NCBI GenBank assembly: GCA_902770835.1
Contig: CACXUM010000032.1
Location: 1 to 64,000, forward strand
Source: an uncultured Bacteroidia bacterium
Lineage (GTDB): Bacteria > Bacteroidota > Bacteroidia > Bacteroidales > F082
Length of the DNA: 64,000 nt
Reading direction: 5' to 3'
A program made the translations under genes and the position numbers. Positions 17,599 through 27,203 of the stretch are shown one piece after another. The notes under the pieces were generated by a model. It made no database searches and was not told the DNA's origin. It worked only from the letters and a program-made list of their open reading frames with translations. Within the stretch, counting starts at the first letter, position 1. Each line of letters opens with the position of its first letter.

Positions 17599-17985
17599 TT
17601 AACGTTTGCTGAATTGGAACTTCTTACGGGCACCGGGCTGACCGGGTTTCTTACGCTCGACCATACGCGGGTCGCGGCGCATCAAACCTTTGGCCTTCAG
17701 GGTGGGACGATACTCGGGGTTGATTTCGCACAGGGCGCGGCTGATGGCGAGGCGAAGGGCCTCGGCCTGGCCGTTGATGCCGCCACCGTCGAGGTTGACC
17801 TTGATGTCATATTGGCCGAGGGTTTCGGTCAGCATCATAGGCTGTTCAACCACATAGTGGAGGATGCTCGTCGGGAAGTACTCCTTGTAGTCGCGCTTGT
17901 TCACCGTAATGTTGCCACTGCCGGCCTTCATATAGATACGGGCCACGGCGGTCTTTCTTCTACCTAAAGCGTTGATAACTTCCAT
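17599..17985 (-). CDS. rpsI: 30S ribosomal protein S9
   Basis: A 128-residue S9 with the family signatures GRRKTAVARIYMKAGSG and GGGINGQAEALRLAISRAL and the basic C-terminal tail ending FQFSKR, which reaches the P-site tRNA. Normal length. Starts two bases after the rplM stop. Confidence 0.98.
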   Translation of the reverse strand: MEVINALGRRKTAVARIYMKAGSGNITVNKRDYKEYFPTSILHYVVEQPMMLTETLGQYDIKVNLDGGGINGQAEALRLAISRALCEINPEYRPTLKAKGLMRRDPRMVERKKPGQPGARKKFQFSKR

Positions 17986-17987
17986 GA

Positions 17988-18455
17988 TTAATTCTTGTAT
18001 TGCTTATGAGTGTTGATTTTGAGTTCGATGGGCTGTTGCGCCTCATGGTTGTGGTTGGGACCTTCGTAGACGTAGAGGTTCCTGTAGATGGCATCGCCGA
18101 GTCTGTTCTTCGGGAGCATGCCGCGCACGGCGTGCTCGAGAACGAAGGTGGGCTTGCGCTTGAGGTACTCAGCAACGGTTCTTGTACGTTGGCCACCCGG
18201 ATAGCCGGTGTAGCGCATGTAGTACTTCTGTGTCATTTTGTTTCCAGTCAGGACCACTTTCTCTGCATTGATGATGATGACATTATCACCACAATCGCTG
18301 TGGGGAGTAAAGCATGCCTTCCTTTTGCCACGCAGAATCATGGCAACCTGGGAAGCCAAACGTCCCAGGATTTGTCCTTCAGCGTCGACGACATACCACT
18401 TCTTGTTGGCATTTTCCTTGTTGACGCTTACTGTCTTGTAACTTAAGTAGTTCAT
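17988..18455 (-). CDS. rplM: 50S ribosomal protein L13
   Basis: A 155-residue L13, first gene of the operon. The family blocks WYVVDAEGQILGRLASQVA, YMRYTGYPGGQ and AVRGMLPKNRLG are present. Normal length. Two upstream TAnnTTTG promoters can drive the operon. Confidence 0.98.
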   Translation of the reverse strand: MNYLSYKTVSVNKENANKKWYVVDAEGQILGRLASQVAMILRGKRKACFTPHSDCGDNVIIINAEKVVLTGNKMTQKYYMRYTGYPGGQRTRTVAEYLKRKPTFVLEHAVRGMLPKNRLGDAIYRNLYVYEGPNHNHEAQQPIELKINTHKQYKN

Positions 18456-18511
18456 TTTGTGTTTAATAATGTTTATCCAATTCTATAAGACACTACCCTC
18501 TTTTGGGCGTG

Positions 18512-18519
18512 CAAAAATA
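18512..18519 (-). promoter_or_regulatory. rplM: proximal promoter of ribosomal operon
   Basis: On the minus strand this reads TATTTTTG, 57 bases upstream of the rplM start. Confidence 0.65.
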
Positions 18520-18627
18520 CATCTTTCTCCAATTCGTTCCAACTTTTTTGTGCATTAATTCACTTTCGCCCGAAAATCAATGCGTTAGAACCAACCAGAA
18601 ACAGTTTTGGATGATTGAACGAGGCCG

Positions 18628-18635
18628 CAAAAGTA
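18628..18635 (-). promoter_or_regulatory. rplM: distal promoter of ribosomal operon
   Basis: On the minus strand this reads TACTTTTG, about 170 bases upstream of rplM. The remainder of the 18456-18782 gap shows no gene or other feature beyond the plus-strand promoter at 18751. Confidence 0.5.
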
Positions 18636-18750
18636 CGACTTTTTTGGTTATTAGTGATGGATTAATTGAATTTTTTGCACTGAGCATGGGACTGGGGGAT
18701 GGTTCTTTGCATTTTTTTCATATTTGATACTTTTGGATAAGAAAAACATC

Positions 18751-18758
18751 TATCTTTG
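18751..18758 (+). promoter_or_regulatory. TAnnTTTG promoter of second DUF4143 ATPase
   Basis: TATCTTTG with TTTG at 18731-18734. It overlaps an in-frame start at 18756 and so supports the start at 18783. Confidence 0.6.
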
Positions 18759-18782
18759 CAAATTGAAAATCGGATTTACAAA

Positions 18783-19940
18783 ATGCAAAAACTAATAAAA
18801 AGGGCATCTCAAGACATTGTAAACCAATATCTTGAAATATTTCCAGCAGTGGTCATCCTAGGGTCAAGGCAATGCGGGAAAAGCACTTTGATCAAAATGA
18901 TGGCCGACCAATTAGGCAATTTCCTTTATTTGGACTTGCAAAATCGCGACGACTGGGTCAAATTGGAAGAGCCGACGCTCTTGTTCCAAAACAACCAAGA
19001 CAGGATCATCTGCCTTGACGAGATCCAACTCCGACCTGAATTGTTCTCGGTGCTGAGAAGCGAAATAGACAGAGACCGTCGTCCTGGACGATTCATCCTT
19101 TTAGGTTCGGCCTCGCAATCTTTGGTCAAGAACTCGTCTGAAACGCTGGCGGGCCGAATTGGCATCATCGACCTTACACCTTTCCTCTTCAAAGAAGTTG
19201 AGGCTTTGGATGATTTCGACCTGAAGCGTTACTGGTGGCGCGGCGGCTATCCCGATAGTTACAATGCGGCATCGGATGAAAGCAGCAGATTATGGCGCGA
19301 GAACTTCATTAGAACATACGTGGAACGCGATATTCCGCAATTGGGCTACCAAATCACTTCCATGCAAATGTTGAGGTTGATGACCATGTTGGCCCATTCG
19401 CAAGGACAGTTACTCAATGCCTCGAAATTGGGCGAATCTTTGGGAATCACCCATCCAACTATACGCCGACACATCGACATTCTCGAACAGACTTATCTCG
19501 TCAGGACTCTGCAACCCTATTTCACCAACACAAAAAAGCGTTTGGTGAAGTCGCCAAAAGTGTATCTCCGTGATTCAGGGCTTCTTCACCAGCTGCTTTC
19601 CATCAGAAACTTCAATGAATTACTCGGCCAACCCGTGTTTGGTGCATCGTGGGAAGGTTTAGTCGTCGAAAATGTATGCGCTTCCATCCGAAACGCGACC
19701 TTCTCTTTCTACAGAACCGCAACTGGCAACGAAATCGATTTGATTGTCGAGAAGGCCAACAAAACCATCGCCATCGAGTGCAAAGCTTCCACCGCCCCCC
19801 AACTGACCGAAGGCTTTTGGAAATCATTGGACGACATCCAACCAGACGAAGCCTATGTGGTGGCGCCTGTGGCATCGTCTTACGAAATAAAAAACGGGGT
19901 GAAAGTTTGCAATTTGGGGGATTTACTACACCTCATTTAA
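18783..19940 (+). CDS. AAA ATPase, DUF4143 family (second copy)
   Basis: A 385-residue protein. Walker A is GSRQCGKS (27-34) and Walker B is IICLDEIQ. The mid-protein WWRGGYPDSY and YVERDIPQLG segments are typical of DUF4143. A winged-helix region follows (SLGITHPTIRRHIDILEQTYLV), then the C-terminal PD-(D/E)XK-like core (NEIDLIVE, then IECKAS). It has the same architecture as 8789-10078 but low sequence identity, so it is not a recent duplicate. Single-gene unit with its own promoter. Function of the family unknown. Confidence 0.9.
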   Translation: MQKLIKRASQDIVNQYLEIFPAVVILGSRQCGKSTLIKMMADQLGNFLYLDLQNRDDWVKLEEPTLLFQNNQDRIICLDEIQLRPELFSVLRSEIDRDRRPGRFILLGSASQSLVKNSSETLAGRIGIIDLTPFLFKEVEALDDFDLKRYWWRGGYPDSYNAASDESSRLWRENFIRTYVERDIPQLGYQITSMQMLRLMTMLAHSQGQLLNASKLGESLGITHPTIRRHIDILEQTYLVRTLQPYFTNTKKRLVKSPKVYLRDSGLLHQLLSIRNFNELLGQPVFGASWEGLVVENVCASIRNATFSFYRTATGNEIDLIVEKANKTIAIECKASTAPQLTEGFWKSLDDIQPDEAYVVAPVASSYEIKNGVKVCNLGDLLHLI

Positions 19941-19978
19941 ATGTAAAACACTATTTTTGCACTCAAAATCAAAAGCAA

Positions 19979-20890
19979 ATGTCCATCGAAATCAACCATA
20001 TCACCAAGCGTTACGGCGAACAACTCGCCCTCAACGACGTGACGCTCTCTATTAATAAAGGTATCGTCGGCCTGCTCGGGCCCAACGGCGCGGGCAAGTC
20101 GACGCTGATGAAAATCATCACCTGCTTCATCCCGCCCACCTCAGGCACGGTGAGCGTGGAAGGCCACGACATCATGGACGACCCGATGGCCGTCAAACGT
20201 ATCGTGGGCTACCTGCCGGAGCACAACCCACTGTATTTGGACATGTACGTCCGCGAATACCTTGAGTTCGTTGCTGGCATCCACCAATTGAAAGGCGAAG
20301 CGGCCCGCAGGCGTATCGAGGCGATGATTGAGGAAACGGGGCTCGGATTGGAGGCGCACAAGAAAATCGGTGCCCTCTCGAAAGGCTACCGCCAGCGCGT
20401 GGGCCTTGCCCAAGCCATGATGCACGACCCACAGGTGCTCATCCTGGACGAACCCACCTCCGGCCTCGACCCCAACCAACTCATCGACATCCGCAACCTC
20501 ATCAGCAACCTCGGCAAGGAAAAGACCGTGCTTCTCTCCACTCACATTATGCAGGAGGTGGAAGCCATCTGCGAAAGAGCCATCATTATTAATAAAGGTG
20601 TGGTGGTGGCAGACGACAAGATTGAGAACCTGAAACAGGAAAACTCGGCCAGCAACGTCATCATCGTGGAGTTTGAAACTGAAGTGGACGAAATTCTGTT
20701 GCGCGGCATCCCGCAAGTGGGCCGCGTGCAGCGCGTGAAGGGCAACCACTGGATTCTCGAGCCACAAAACGACACCGACATCCGCGCCAACCTGATGCGC
20801 TGGTCGGTGGAAAAAGGCTTCATCATCAAGACCTTGCAGAAGGAGGACTTGAGCATTGAGGAGGCGTTCCAGAAGCTGACGAAAGGTTGA
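19979..20890 (+). CDS. gldA: ABC transporter ATP-binding protein, GldA-like
   Basis: A 303-residue ABC ATPase. Walker A GPNGAGKS (34-41), signature LSKGYRQR (133-140) and Walker B VLILDEPT (153-160) are intact. The sequence most resembles GldA of the GldAFG ABC complex needed for gliding and envelope functions in Bacteroidota, including the C-terminal domain of about 80 residues. The GldFG permease partners are not in the window, so the assignment is by sequence character only. It starts 38 bases after the ATPase gene, without an obvious promoter. Confidence 0.8.
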   Translation: MSIEINHITKRYGEQLALNDVTLSINKGIVGLLGPNGAGKSTLMKIITCFIPPTSGTVSVEGHDIMDDPMAVKRIVGYLPEHNPLYLDMYVREYLEFVAGIHQLKGEAARRRIEAMIEETGLGLEAHKKIGALSKGYRQRVGLAQAMMHDPQVLILDEPTSGLDPNQLIDIRNLISNLGKEKTVLLSTHIMQEVEAICERAIIINKGVVVADDKIENLKQENSASNVIIVEFETEVDEILLRGIPQVGRVQRVKGNHWILEPQNDTDIRANLMRWSVEKGFIIKTLQKEDLSIEEAFQKLTKG

Positions 20891-20920
20891 CTGTTGAATC
20901 GTTGAACTGTTGAATTGTTT
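20887..20920 (+). repeat. 8-bp period repeat (GTTGAATY)n
   Basis: Successive units GTTGAATC, GTTGAACT, GTTGAATT directly follow the gldA stop. A longer relative lies at 49943-49997. A dispersed microsatellite type. Confidence 0.6.
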
Positions 20921-20964
20921 TTTTTTGCAACAAATCAACCACGGGCTTTTGCAATTACTCAACT

Positions 20965-21252
20965 GTGCTATTACAATCTGGAACTTATGATCTTGAAACC
21001 TATTACCCTTCTTCTTTAACCTTTTCTTCCTCCAGCGAGAATATTAATATTACGAAGATTGTAATCACCCACGACAGCCAAATGTGGGATATTCCGTCAG
21101 GTTGGAGTGATAGCGGTTCTAAACTTATATGGAACGGCGAACCCGCCTCGTCTGTGGCAATAACGTCGTCAGCTGATAATACGAGTACTAGTACGATTTC
21201 TATTGGTGATATTCGTAAGATTGAGTTCTACTTGGAACAAAACGATAAATGA
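20965..21252 (+). pseudogene. fragment of a secreted beta-domain protein
   Basis: About 95 codons without a credible start or signal peptide. The sequence (ITKIVITHDSQMWDIPSGW, then SKLIWNGEPASSVAITSS, then IRKIEFYLEQNDK) looks like the tail of a Ser/Thr-rich extracellular beta-sandwich domain found in Bacteroidota surface proteins. It is probably the 3' remnant of a deleted gene between gldA and the T9SS adhesin. Confidence 0.45.
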
Positions 21253-21469
21253 AATAACCCAATCTCCCGTTCTCCCGTTCTTGCGAATTTGCAATTCGGA
21301 AGCGGTGAGGAGGGAATTTTCAATTCCCACATAATTGTAGAGGTGCCACATTGTGACGTCTCTACTATTTTTGTGCATGGCGGGGTTTGTTGAATCCCCC
21401 TGCCCCCCTTTACAAAGGGGGAAGCCTGCCGGGGTTGTGCGTACCCGATGCTGGCAATGTATTCGATGC

Positions 21470-21712
21470 TGGCAGGGGTTTCATTACATTTCACCCCTGC
21501 CTAATATCCGCCGTCACTCCGTGACTGTTCGACACTGGTGTCGCTTGTGCGGGGAGTGGGTGTTGCATTGTGCAGGGACTCATGTCGCCTGTGCAGGGAC
21601 TCACGTCGCCTGCTTACTGATATGCCGTCTCTACGAGACTTTGTGTCGGCACGCACGGGGAAACCTCGTAGAGGTGACAGCACATTAGGCAGGCGGTGTA
21701 AACCCCTGCCGG
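21470..21712. repeat. palindrome-rich composite intergenic element
   Basis: This part of the geneless stretch 21253-21782 contains an inverted pair GGCAGGGGT/ACCCCTGCC (about 21472-21510), two tandem copies of a 24-base unit starting GTGCAGGGACTCA (about 21570-21620), and a 25-base block GGCAGGCGGTGTAAACCCCT (from 21688). The last block recurs in inverted orientation at 45148-45205. It has the look of nested miniature dispersed elements. No gene is visible. Confidence 0.6.
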
Positions 21713-21782
21713 AGTGAACCCCAGCCGATGAAAAATCAAGTCAAAAACCTTGTTTTTACTCAATTAGATAAAGATTTATTTG

Positions 21783-21790
21783 TAATTTTG
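21783..21790 (+). promoter_or_regulatory. TAnnTTTG promoter of T9SS adhesin
   Basis: TAATTTTG 45 bases before the ATG at 21835. Confidence 0.6.
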
Positions 21791-21834
21791 CCGCTGTTTT
21801 GAAAATCACGAAAACAAATAATAAATTAAACAAA

Positions 21835-24800
21835 ATGAACAAGTTAAGAAAAGCTTTACTCATCTTATTCGCCACGATGACGGCCGTTTTTGCGCCGTCG
21901 GCAATGAATGCACAAACTGAAGGCAACTGGATTGACCACCGCGACACCGAATGGCCTTCGGATTACTCGCAAACTTCATTTGCCATCAACACGCCTGGAC
22001 AATTGGCGCAACTCGCCTATTTGGTGAATAATGATGGCAAGTCCTTTGAGGAAAAAACCATCACGCTGAATGCCAATATCGATTTGGCTGATCACTATTG
22101 GACAGCGATTGGATTGGATGATGACAGCCATAAATTTTGGGGCACATTCAATGGCAACGGCTATTCTATAAGCAATTTAACCATTAATAAAGCAAACGGT
22201 GAAGAATACCAAGGTTTGTTTGGCTATCTGAGAAGTGCCACTGTGACAAACGTAAATCTTGTGAACTGTAACATCACTGCTTTTAGATACATTGGTGGTA
22301 TTGCTGGTGATGCTACTTTTAGCACCATCTCTAACTGTAGTGTCGGTGGTGCCATTACCAGTGTGGGATCCAGCCCTTATGTAAGTCAAGGAAATATCGG
22401 AGGTATTGTTGGAGCTGCTTCAGGTGGTCCTACTTATATAACAGGAAACACCAATACTGCATCTATCACTACGGCAAATGGATCTTCTAATGTGGGTGGC
22501 ATAGTCGGATACATGTATGCTAATAGTTTTGAGAATAACTTTAGCAATGGTAGCGTAACGGGAACTAGTGTTGGTTCCCTTGTTGGTAGTGGTTCTGCTG
22601 ATCGTATCAGTAACAACTGTTATCCTGCAGGTTTGGGCCTTCCTGGTGCAGTAACTGGCTCCGACATTGAAGGCGCTTCCGTTGGTTTCACCATCTCGGC
22701 AGGCGATGGTGTCACGCTCTCACTGCCTACGCCTGTTAAAACCTATAATAATGTAGATTATTACATGAGTGGCACAGTGGTTAACACAACAGCTTTCACC
22801 GTGCCTGATAACAATCATTTCACGGGATATACCGTCAACAGCGGCAGCATCAGCGATGCCGGTTTGATGAATGGTTCGCACATACTCACTGGGGCTACCG
22901 AAAATGTGACAATCACCGCCACGTATGCGACAGGTGAGCCTACCGATTTCAGCGAGCTGATTACCATTACGGTTGAGGATGCCACCTACAATGGCCAAGC
23001 CCATCTGCAAGAACCCGTGGTGACGATGGGCCAAACAACGCTTACCAAAAACGTGGATTACGCCGTCAGCTATGGCGGAGAATGCATCAACGCTGGCGAA
23101 TACACCTTGACCGTCACGGGCATTTGTATGTACACTGGAAGCAAAACCGCGACCTTCCATGTTTTGCCCTACAACATTAACAACGATAATGTTCAAATTA
23201 CGAATGTTGTGAACATGGGCTACGACTGGGATCCTTCGACCTATGAACCAATCTTTTATGTCTACTATACAGGCAGCGACATCACCTTTAATGCAGCGGA
23301 TGTGGAAGTTGCGATTAGGGGCGATTATGACTATACCTATTTAAATTCTAATACTGATTATACAATCTCAACAGATCCTTCACCCGTTAACGCAATTGGA
23401 GACTACACCCTCAATGTCAACGGCACAGGCAACTATACTGGTACAAAGAGCCTTTCTTTCAACGTGGTTTACTCCGCACCCTGCGACATTACGGTGACCA
23501 ACACACCCACAACAGCCACCTTGACATGGAGTGATGAAAACACCCCCATCCGTTGGGAGGTTGAATATCGGATTTCCGACCTTTCAATCCCATATAACCC
23601 AGATAACCCAAATCTATACTATCCATTCGAGATTGTTGGTATCGTGTCCTCAGACACAAGGAGCATCACGCTGACAGGCCTCATCCCAGAGAGCGAGTAC
23701 AAGGTCCGTGTCAGGGGCATCTACAACGATAGTGAAAGCCAATGGAGTTATGAAATGCCTGTTTTTGAAACTTCCACCAAGATTACTATTGGCGAGAGCG
23801 AAAGTGGCACAGCATACTTGCCCACCACGACAGATGCACAATACGCCGTGTCGCAGCAAATCTATACCGCCGCCGAGATTGGCCAAGCTGGAACTATTGC
23901 CACTATTGAATTTTTAAGTGACGTATGGGGGGACCCTATAACACGCAACGTGGATGTCTATATGGTTCACACCAACAAGACAGCATTCGAAAGCAATTCG
24001 GATTGGATAAGTGTTAGCGAAAATGACAAGGTGTTTTCAGGATCTGTCGAATTCTATTCCTGGACCACCATCATTTTATCAATACCTTTCTCATATAATA
24101 CCAGCAACGGCAACCTTGCCATCATCGTCCATGACAAGACGGGTGAAGCTGCTAACAGCACTCCATTTGGATGTTTTGATACAGAAAGCAATCAAGCCTT
24201 GTTCGTTTCTGGCAGCACTGACTATGACCTGACCTCGATGAGTGGTGTAACAGGAACTCCTGCTTCAATTAAGAACCAAATCCGTCTCCTGATGCCGGAC
24301 AAGATTATCTCGACAGATGGTGAGTGGAACGATGCTAACAAATGGACTCCTAATGGTGTTCCAACAGAAATGGACACTGTCTTTGTCAATGCCAATGTCA
24401 CCATCCCGAATGGATGTATCGCCCAAGCCTTCGTTGTATCTTTAAGAAACGGTTCGCTCACCATCAAGGACGGTGGTCAGCTCATCTGCAGCAATGCTGT
24501 GACTGCCACGGTGGAAAAGAACATTGCGAAGGCAACCCATTGGGGTGCACAACCAGAAGATGAAGCAGACCATTACACCCCCGATGGCTGGTATTTCTTC
24601 GCCTCGCCTTTCACTAATTACCACGTACCTGGTAATGTCATCAATATGTATAGCGGGGATTATGACCTATACAGGCTTAACCCGAGCACCATGATGTGGG
24701 AGAACTTCAAGAACCACGAGGCGGACTTCCAGCTCGTCAACGGCCAAGGCTACCTTTATGCCAACAGTATCGGAGTCACTTTGAGTTTCATTGGCACCAC

Positions 24801-25656
24801 CAAGCCCTACACTGCCGGCTACACAGTTGAAGCCAATAGCTGGAACCTCGTGGGCAACCCTTACACGTTCAATGCTTACGTCAACCAACCCCATTATGTG
24901 CTGAACTCAGCTGGCACTGCTGTTGTGCCAGCCGCAAGCAATAGTGCCGCCATCGCTCCTTGCACTGGTGTCCTCGTTAGTGGTAACGCCACCTTCTACA
25001 ACGCACCTCAGACACAATCCAACAACCAAGGCAACATCGAAATCGCCTTGGCACAAACCGTCGCTACCCGTGGCGGCAGCAACATGGAGACCTTAGACAA
25101 CGCCATCGTAAGCTTCAACGAAGGTAACGAGCTGAGCAAGTTCTACTTCGGCACACAGGCCGCCAACATCTACATCCCGCAAGGCACTGAAGAATACGCC
25201 ATCGCCTATAGCAATGCCCAAGGCGAAATGCCTGTCAACTTCAAGGCCAACCAAGACGGTGAGTACACCCTCAGCATCAACGCCAACGATGCAGAAATGA
25301 GCTACCTGCACCTGATTGACAACATGACAGGTGCCGACATCGACCTGCTCCAAACGCCGAGCTACACCTTCACGGCCAAGACTTCTGACTATGAATCAAG
25401 GTTCCGCTTGATGTTTGCTTCCAACGGCAACACAGACGACAACAACGACAGCTTCGCCTTCTTCAGCAATGGCAACTGGATCATCGCCAACGAAGGCCAA
25501 GCTACCTTGCAGGTCATTGACATCAACGGACGCATCCTCAGCAGCGAGAGCATCAGCGGCAGTGGCAGCAAGGCCATCGATGCAACGGCTGGCGTTTACA
25601 TGATTCGCCTCATCAACGGCAACGACGTGAAGACGCAGAAGATTGTCATAGAATAA
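21835..25656 (+). CDS. T9SS cargo protein with GLUG, MBG-like and FnIII domains
   Basis: A 1273-residue secreted protein. The start at MNKLRKALL gives a signal peptide ending near SAMNAQ. Residues about 25-270 carry repeats of the GLUG type (GLFGYL, IGGIAG, NIGGIVG, VGGIVGYM), as in peptidase-linked and adhesive surface proteins. Two domains of the MBG/YDG kind follow (ATYNGQAH and NYTGTKSLSFN), then an FnIII-like domain (PCDITVTNTPTTATLTW), a lectin-like mid-region and a repeat-poor beta region. The last 80 residues form a type A T9SS sorting domain (LQVIDINGRIL, ATAGVYMIRLIN, KIVIE). It is predicted to cross the outer membrane by T9SS and be surface-anchored or released. No T9SS machinery genes are in the window. 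Confidence 0.88.
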   Translation: MNKLRKALLILFATMTAVFAPSAMNAQTEGNWIDHRDTEWPSDYSQTSFAINTPGQLAQLAYLVNNDGKSFEEKTITLNANIDLADHYWTAIGLDDDSHKFWGTFNGNGYSISNLTINKANGEEYQGLFGYLRSATVTNVNLVNCNITAFRYIGGIAGDATFSTISNCSVGGAITSVGSSPYVSQGNIGGIVGAASGGPTYITGNTNTASITTANGSSNVGGIVGYMYANSFENNFSNGSVTGTSVGSLVGSGSADRISNNCYPAGLGLPGAVTGSDIEGASVGFTISAGDGVTLSLPTPVKTYNNVDYYMSGTVVNTTAFTVPDNNHFTGYTVNSGSISDAGLMNGSHILTGATENVTITATYATGEPTDFSELITITVEDATYNGQAHLQEPVVTMGQTTLTKNVDYAVSYGGECINAGEYTLTVTGICMYTGSKTATFHVLPYNINNDNVQITNVVNMGYDWDPSTYEPIFYVYYTGSDITFNAADVEVAIRGDYDYTYLNSNTDYTISTDPSPVNAIGDYTLNVNGTGNYTGTKSLSFNVVYSAPCDITVTNTPTTATLTWSDENTPIRWEVEYRISDLSIPYNPDNPNLYYPFEIVGIVSSDTRSITLTGLIPESEYKVRVRGIYNDSESQWSYEMPVFETSTKITIGESESGTAYLPTTTDAQYAVSQQIYTAAEIGQAGTIATIEFLSDVWGDPITRNVDVYMVHTNKTAFESNSDWISVSENDKVFSGSVEFYSWTTIILSIPFSYNTSNGNLAIIVHDKTGEAANSTPFGCFDTESNQALFVSGSTDYDLTSMSGVTGTPASIKNQIRLLMPDKIISTDGEWNDANKWTPNGVPTEMDTVFVNANVTIPNGCIAQAFVVSLRNGSLTIKDGGQLICSNAVTATVEKNIAKATHWGAQPEDEADHYTPDGWYFFASPFTNYHVPGNVINMYSGDYDLYRLNPSTMMWENFKNHEADFQLVNGQGYLYANSIGVTLSFIGTTKPYTAGYTVEANSWNLVGNPYTFNAYVNQPHYVLNSAGTAVVPAASNSAAIAPCTGVLVSGNATFYNAPQTQSNNQGNIEIALAQTVATRGGSNMETLDNAIVSFNEGNELSKFYFGTQAANIYIPQGTEEYAIAYSNAQGEMPVNFKANQDGEYTLSINANDAEMSYLHLIDNMTGADIDLLQTPSYTFTAKTSDYESRFRLMFASNGNTDDNNDSFAFFSNGNWIIANEGQATLQVIDINGRILSSESISGSGSKAIDATAGVYMIRLINGNDVKTQKIVIE

Positions 25657-25675
25657 ATCGGGTATCAATTCTGAC

Positions 25676-25717
25676 AAAATAAATCTGGGCGAGGCTTGCC
25701 TCGTTCAGATTTATTTT
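25676..25717 (+). terminator. hairpin terminator after T9SS adhesin
   Basis: AAAATAAATCTG-CGAGG pairs with CCTCG-CAGATTTATTTT around a CTTG loop and is followed by a T-rich run. The metK promoter begins three bases later. Confidence 0.88.
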
Positions 25718-25719
25718 TG

Positions 25720-25727
25720 TACTTTTG
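25720..25727 (+). promoter_or_regulatory. metK: TAnnTTTG promoter of metK
   Basis: TACTTTTG, giving a leader of about 125 bases that contains the riboswitch-like element. Confidence 0.65.
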
Positions 25728-25735
25728 CCGCCGCA

Positions 25736-25790
25736 AACGTGGAAAGATTTGATTTGATTGCAACCACAAGAAAAAATGCTAAAACAATGC
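25736..25790 (+). promoter_or_regulatory. SAM-II-like riboswitch upstream of metK
   Basis: The leader shows the SAM-II core: GTGG (25738-25742) pairing with CCAC (25763-25767), an internal GATTTGAT, the TTGCAACCAC strand, an A-rich linker, and the ATGCTAAA block (25776-25783) with a short GC segment that forms the pseudoknot. SAM-II elements sit directly upstream of SAM or methionine biosynthesis genes and act mainly on translation initiation when SAM binds. Placement before metK fits feedback control. Assigned from memory of the consensus, not by a covariance search. Confidence 0.82.
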
Positions 25791-25860
25791 TTTTTCCTTC
25801 CCTTTCAACTTCAGACTTCCCACACAAATTTATTATTAACCAACTAATAAACAATTTGTT

Positions 25861-27132
25861 ATGGGTTACTATTTCACTTCAGAATCCGTTTCCGAGGGTC
25901 ATCCCGACAAGGTATGCGACCAGATTTCGGATGCCGTCTTGGACGAGATTCTTCGTTACGACCCCACCTCGAAGGTGGCTTGCGAAACTTTAGTCACTAC
26001 TGGCCTCGTCGTCGTTGCAGGCGAAATCCGCACCAACGCATACGTTGAGATTCAGGACATTGCGCGGCGCGTCATCGACCGCATCGGCTACAACAAGTCG
26101 GAATACCAATTCGATGCGCAGTCGTGTGGCGTTTTGTCGGCTTTGCATGGCCAGTCTAACGACATTTTCCAAGGCGTAGGTCGCGAAAACCCTGAAAGCC
26201 AAGGTGCTGGCGACCAAGGCATGATGTTCGGCTTCGCCTGCAAGGAAACCGAAAACTACATGCCTTTGACCATCGGCCTCTCGCATCTGCTGCTAAAAGA
26301 ATTGGCCGCCATCCGCCGCCAAGGTCGGCAGATGAGATACCTCCGCCCTGATGCCAAGTCGCAGGTGACGGTGGAATACGGCGAAGGCTGGAAACCGCTT
26401 CGCGTCGACACCATCGTCATCAGCACACAGCACGATGAGTTTGCTGACGATGAAACCATGCAGAAGAAAATCGAAGACGATGTGCGCAACATCCTCATTC
26501 CTCGCGCGAAGAAGCAACTTCCCGCCCATCTGAGGAAACTCTTCGGCGACGACATGAAACTCTACGTGAACCCGACGGGCAAGTTCGTCATCGGCGGCCC
26601 TCACGGCGACACGGGTTTGACTGGCCGCAAAATCATCGTCGACACCTACGGCGGTCGCGGTGCCCACGGCGGCGGTGCCTTCTCGGGCAAGGACAGCTCG
26701 AAGGTAGACCGCTCGGCGGCTTACGCCGCGCGCCACATCGCCAAGAACCTTGTGGCCGCAGGCATTTGCGACCAAGCCTTGGTGCAAATTGCCTACGCCA
26801 TCGGCAAGGCAGAGCCTGTGGGCTTCTATGTGAACACCGACGGCACTTCGCATGTAAAGATGAGCGACACCGAAATCGCCATGAAAGTCAAGGAATTAGT
26901 CGATTTACGACCCTACTTTATCGTAAAACGTTTCGGCCTCACCAACCCGATTTTCGAGGAAACCGCCTCTTACGGGCATTTCGGTCGCAAGGCCGAAACC
27001 CGCAAGGTGGAAGTCTATTACGAGGACGGCGACACCTTCCGCGAAGGCGAACATATCTTCAAGAATGTGGAGTTTTTTGCTTGGGAAAAACTCGATTTGG
27101 TGGACGATCTGAAAGCGGCTTTCGGCTGCTGA
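25861..27132 (+). CDS. metK: S-adenosylmethionine synthase
   Basis: A 423-residue MetK that makes SAM from methionine and ATP. The signature [13 protein letters not shown], the hexapeptide GAGDQG and the active-site glycine loop GGGAFSGKD are all present. Somewhat longer than the E. coli enzyme (384), with extra residues around [11 protein letters not shown] and in the centre, as usual in Bacteroidota. Monocistronic, behind a SAM-II-like riboswitch. Confidence 0.97.
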   Translation: MGYYFTSESVSEGHPDKVCDQISDAVLDEILRYDPTSKVACETLVTTGLVVVAGEIRTNAYVEIQDIARRVIDRIGYNKSEYQFDAQSCGVLSALHGQSNDIFQGVGRENPESQGAGDQGMMFGFACKETENYMPLTIGLSHLLLKELAAIRRQGRQMRYLRPDAKSQVTVEYGEGWKPLRVDTIVISTQHDEFADDETMQKKIEDDVRNILIPRAKKQLPAHLRKLFGDDMKLYVNPTGKFVIGGPHGDTGLTGRKIIVDTYGGRGAHGGGAFSGKDSSKVDRSAAYAARHIAKNLVAAGICDQALVQIAYAIGKAEPVGFYVNTDGTSHVKMSDTEIAMKVKELVDLRPYFIVKRFGLTNPIFEETASYGHFGRKAETRKVEVYYEDGDTFREGEHIFKNVEFFAWEKLDLVDDLKAAFGC

Positions 27133-27150
27133 ATCAGCCTATTGCAAACA

Positions 27151-27193
27151 AAAAATGCGCCCAAAAGCCTGAAGCCCTTGGGCGCATTTTTCA
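27151..27193. terminator. bidirectional terminator between metK and TPR lipoprotein
   Basis: AAAAATGCGCCCAA and TTGGGCGCATTTTT form a 14-bp stem around a 13-base loop, with A and T runs on both sides, so it ends transcription from both converging units. Confidence 0.9.
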
Positions 27194-27203
27194 TCAATTG
27201 TCA

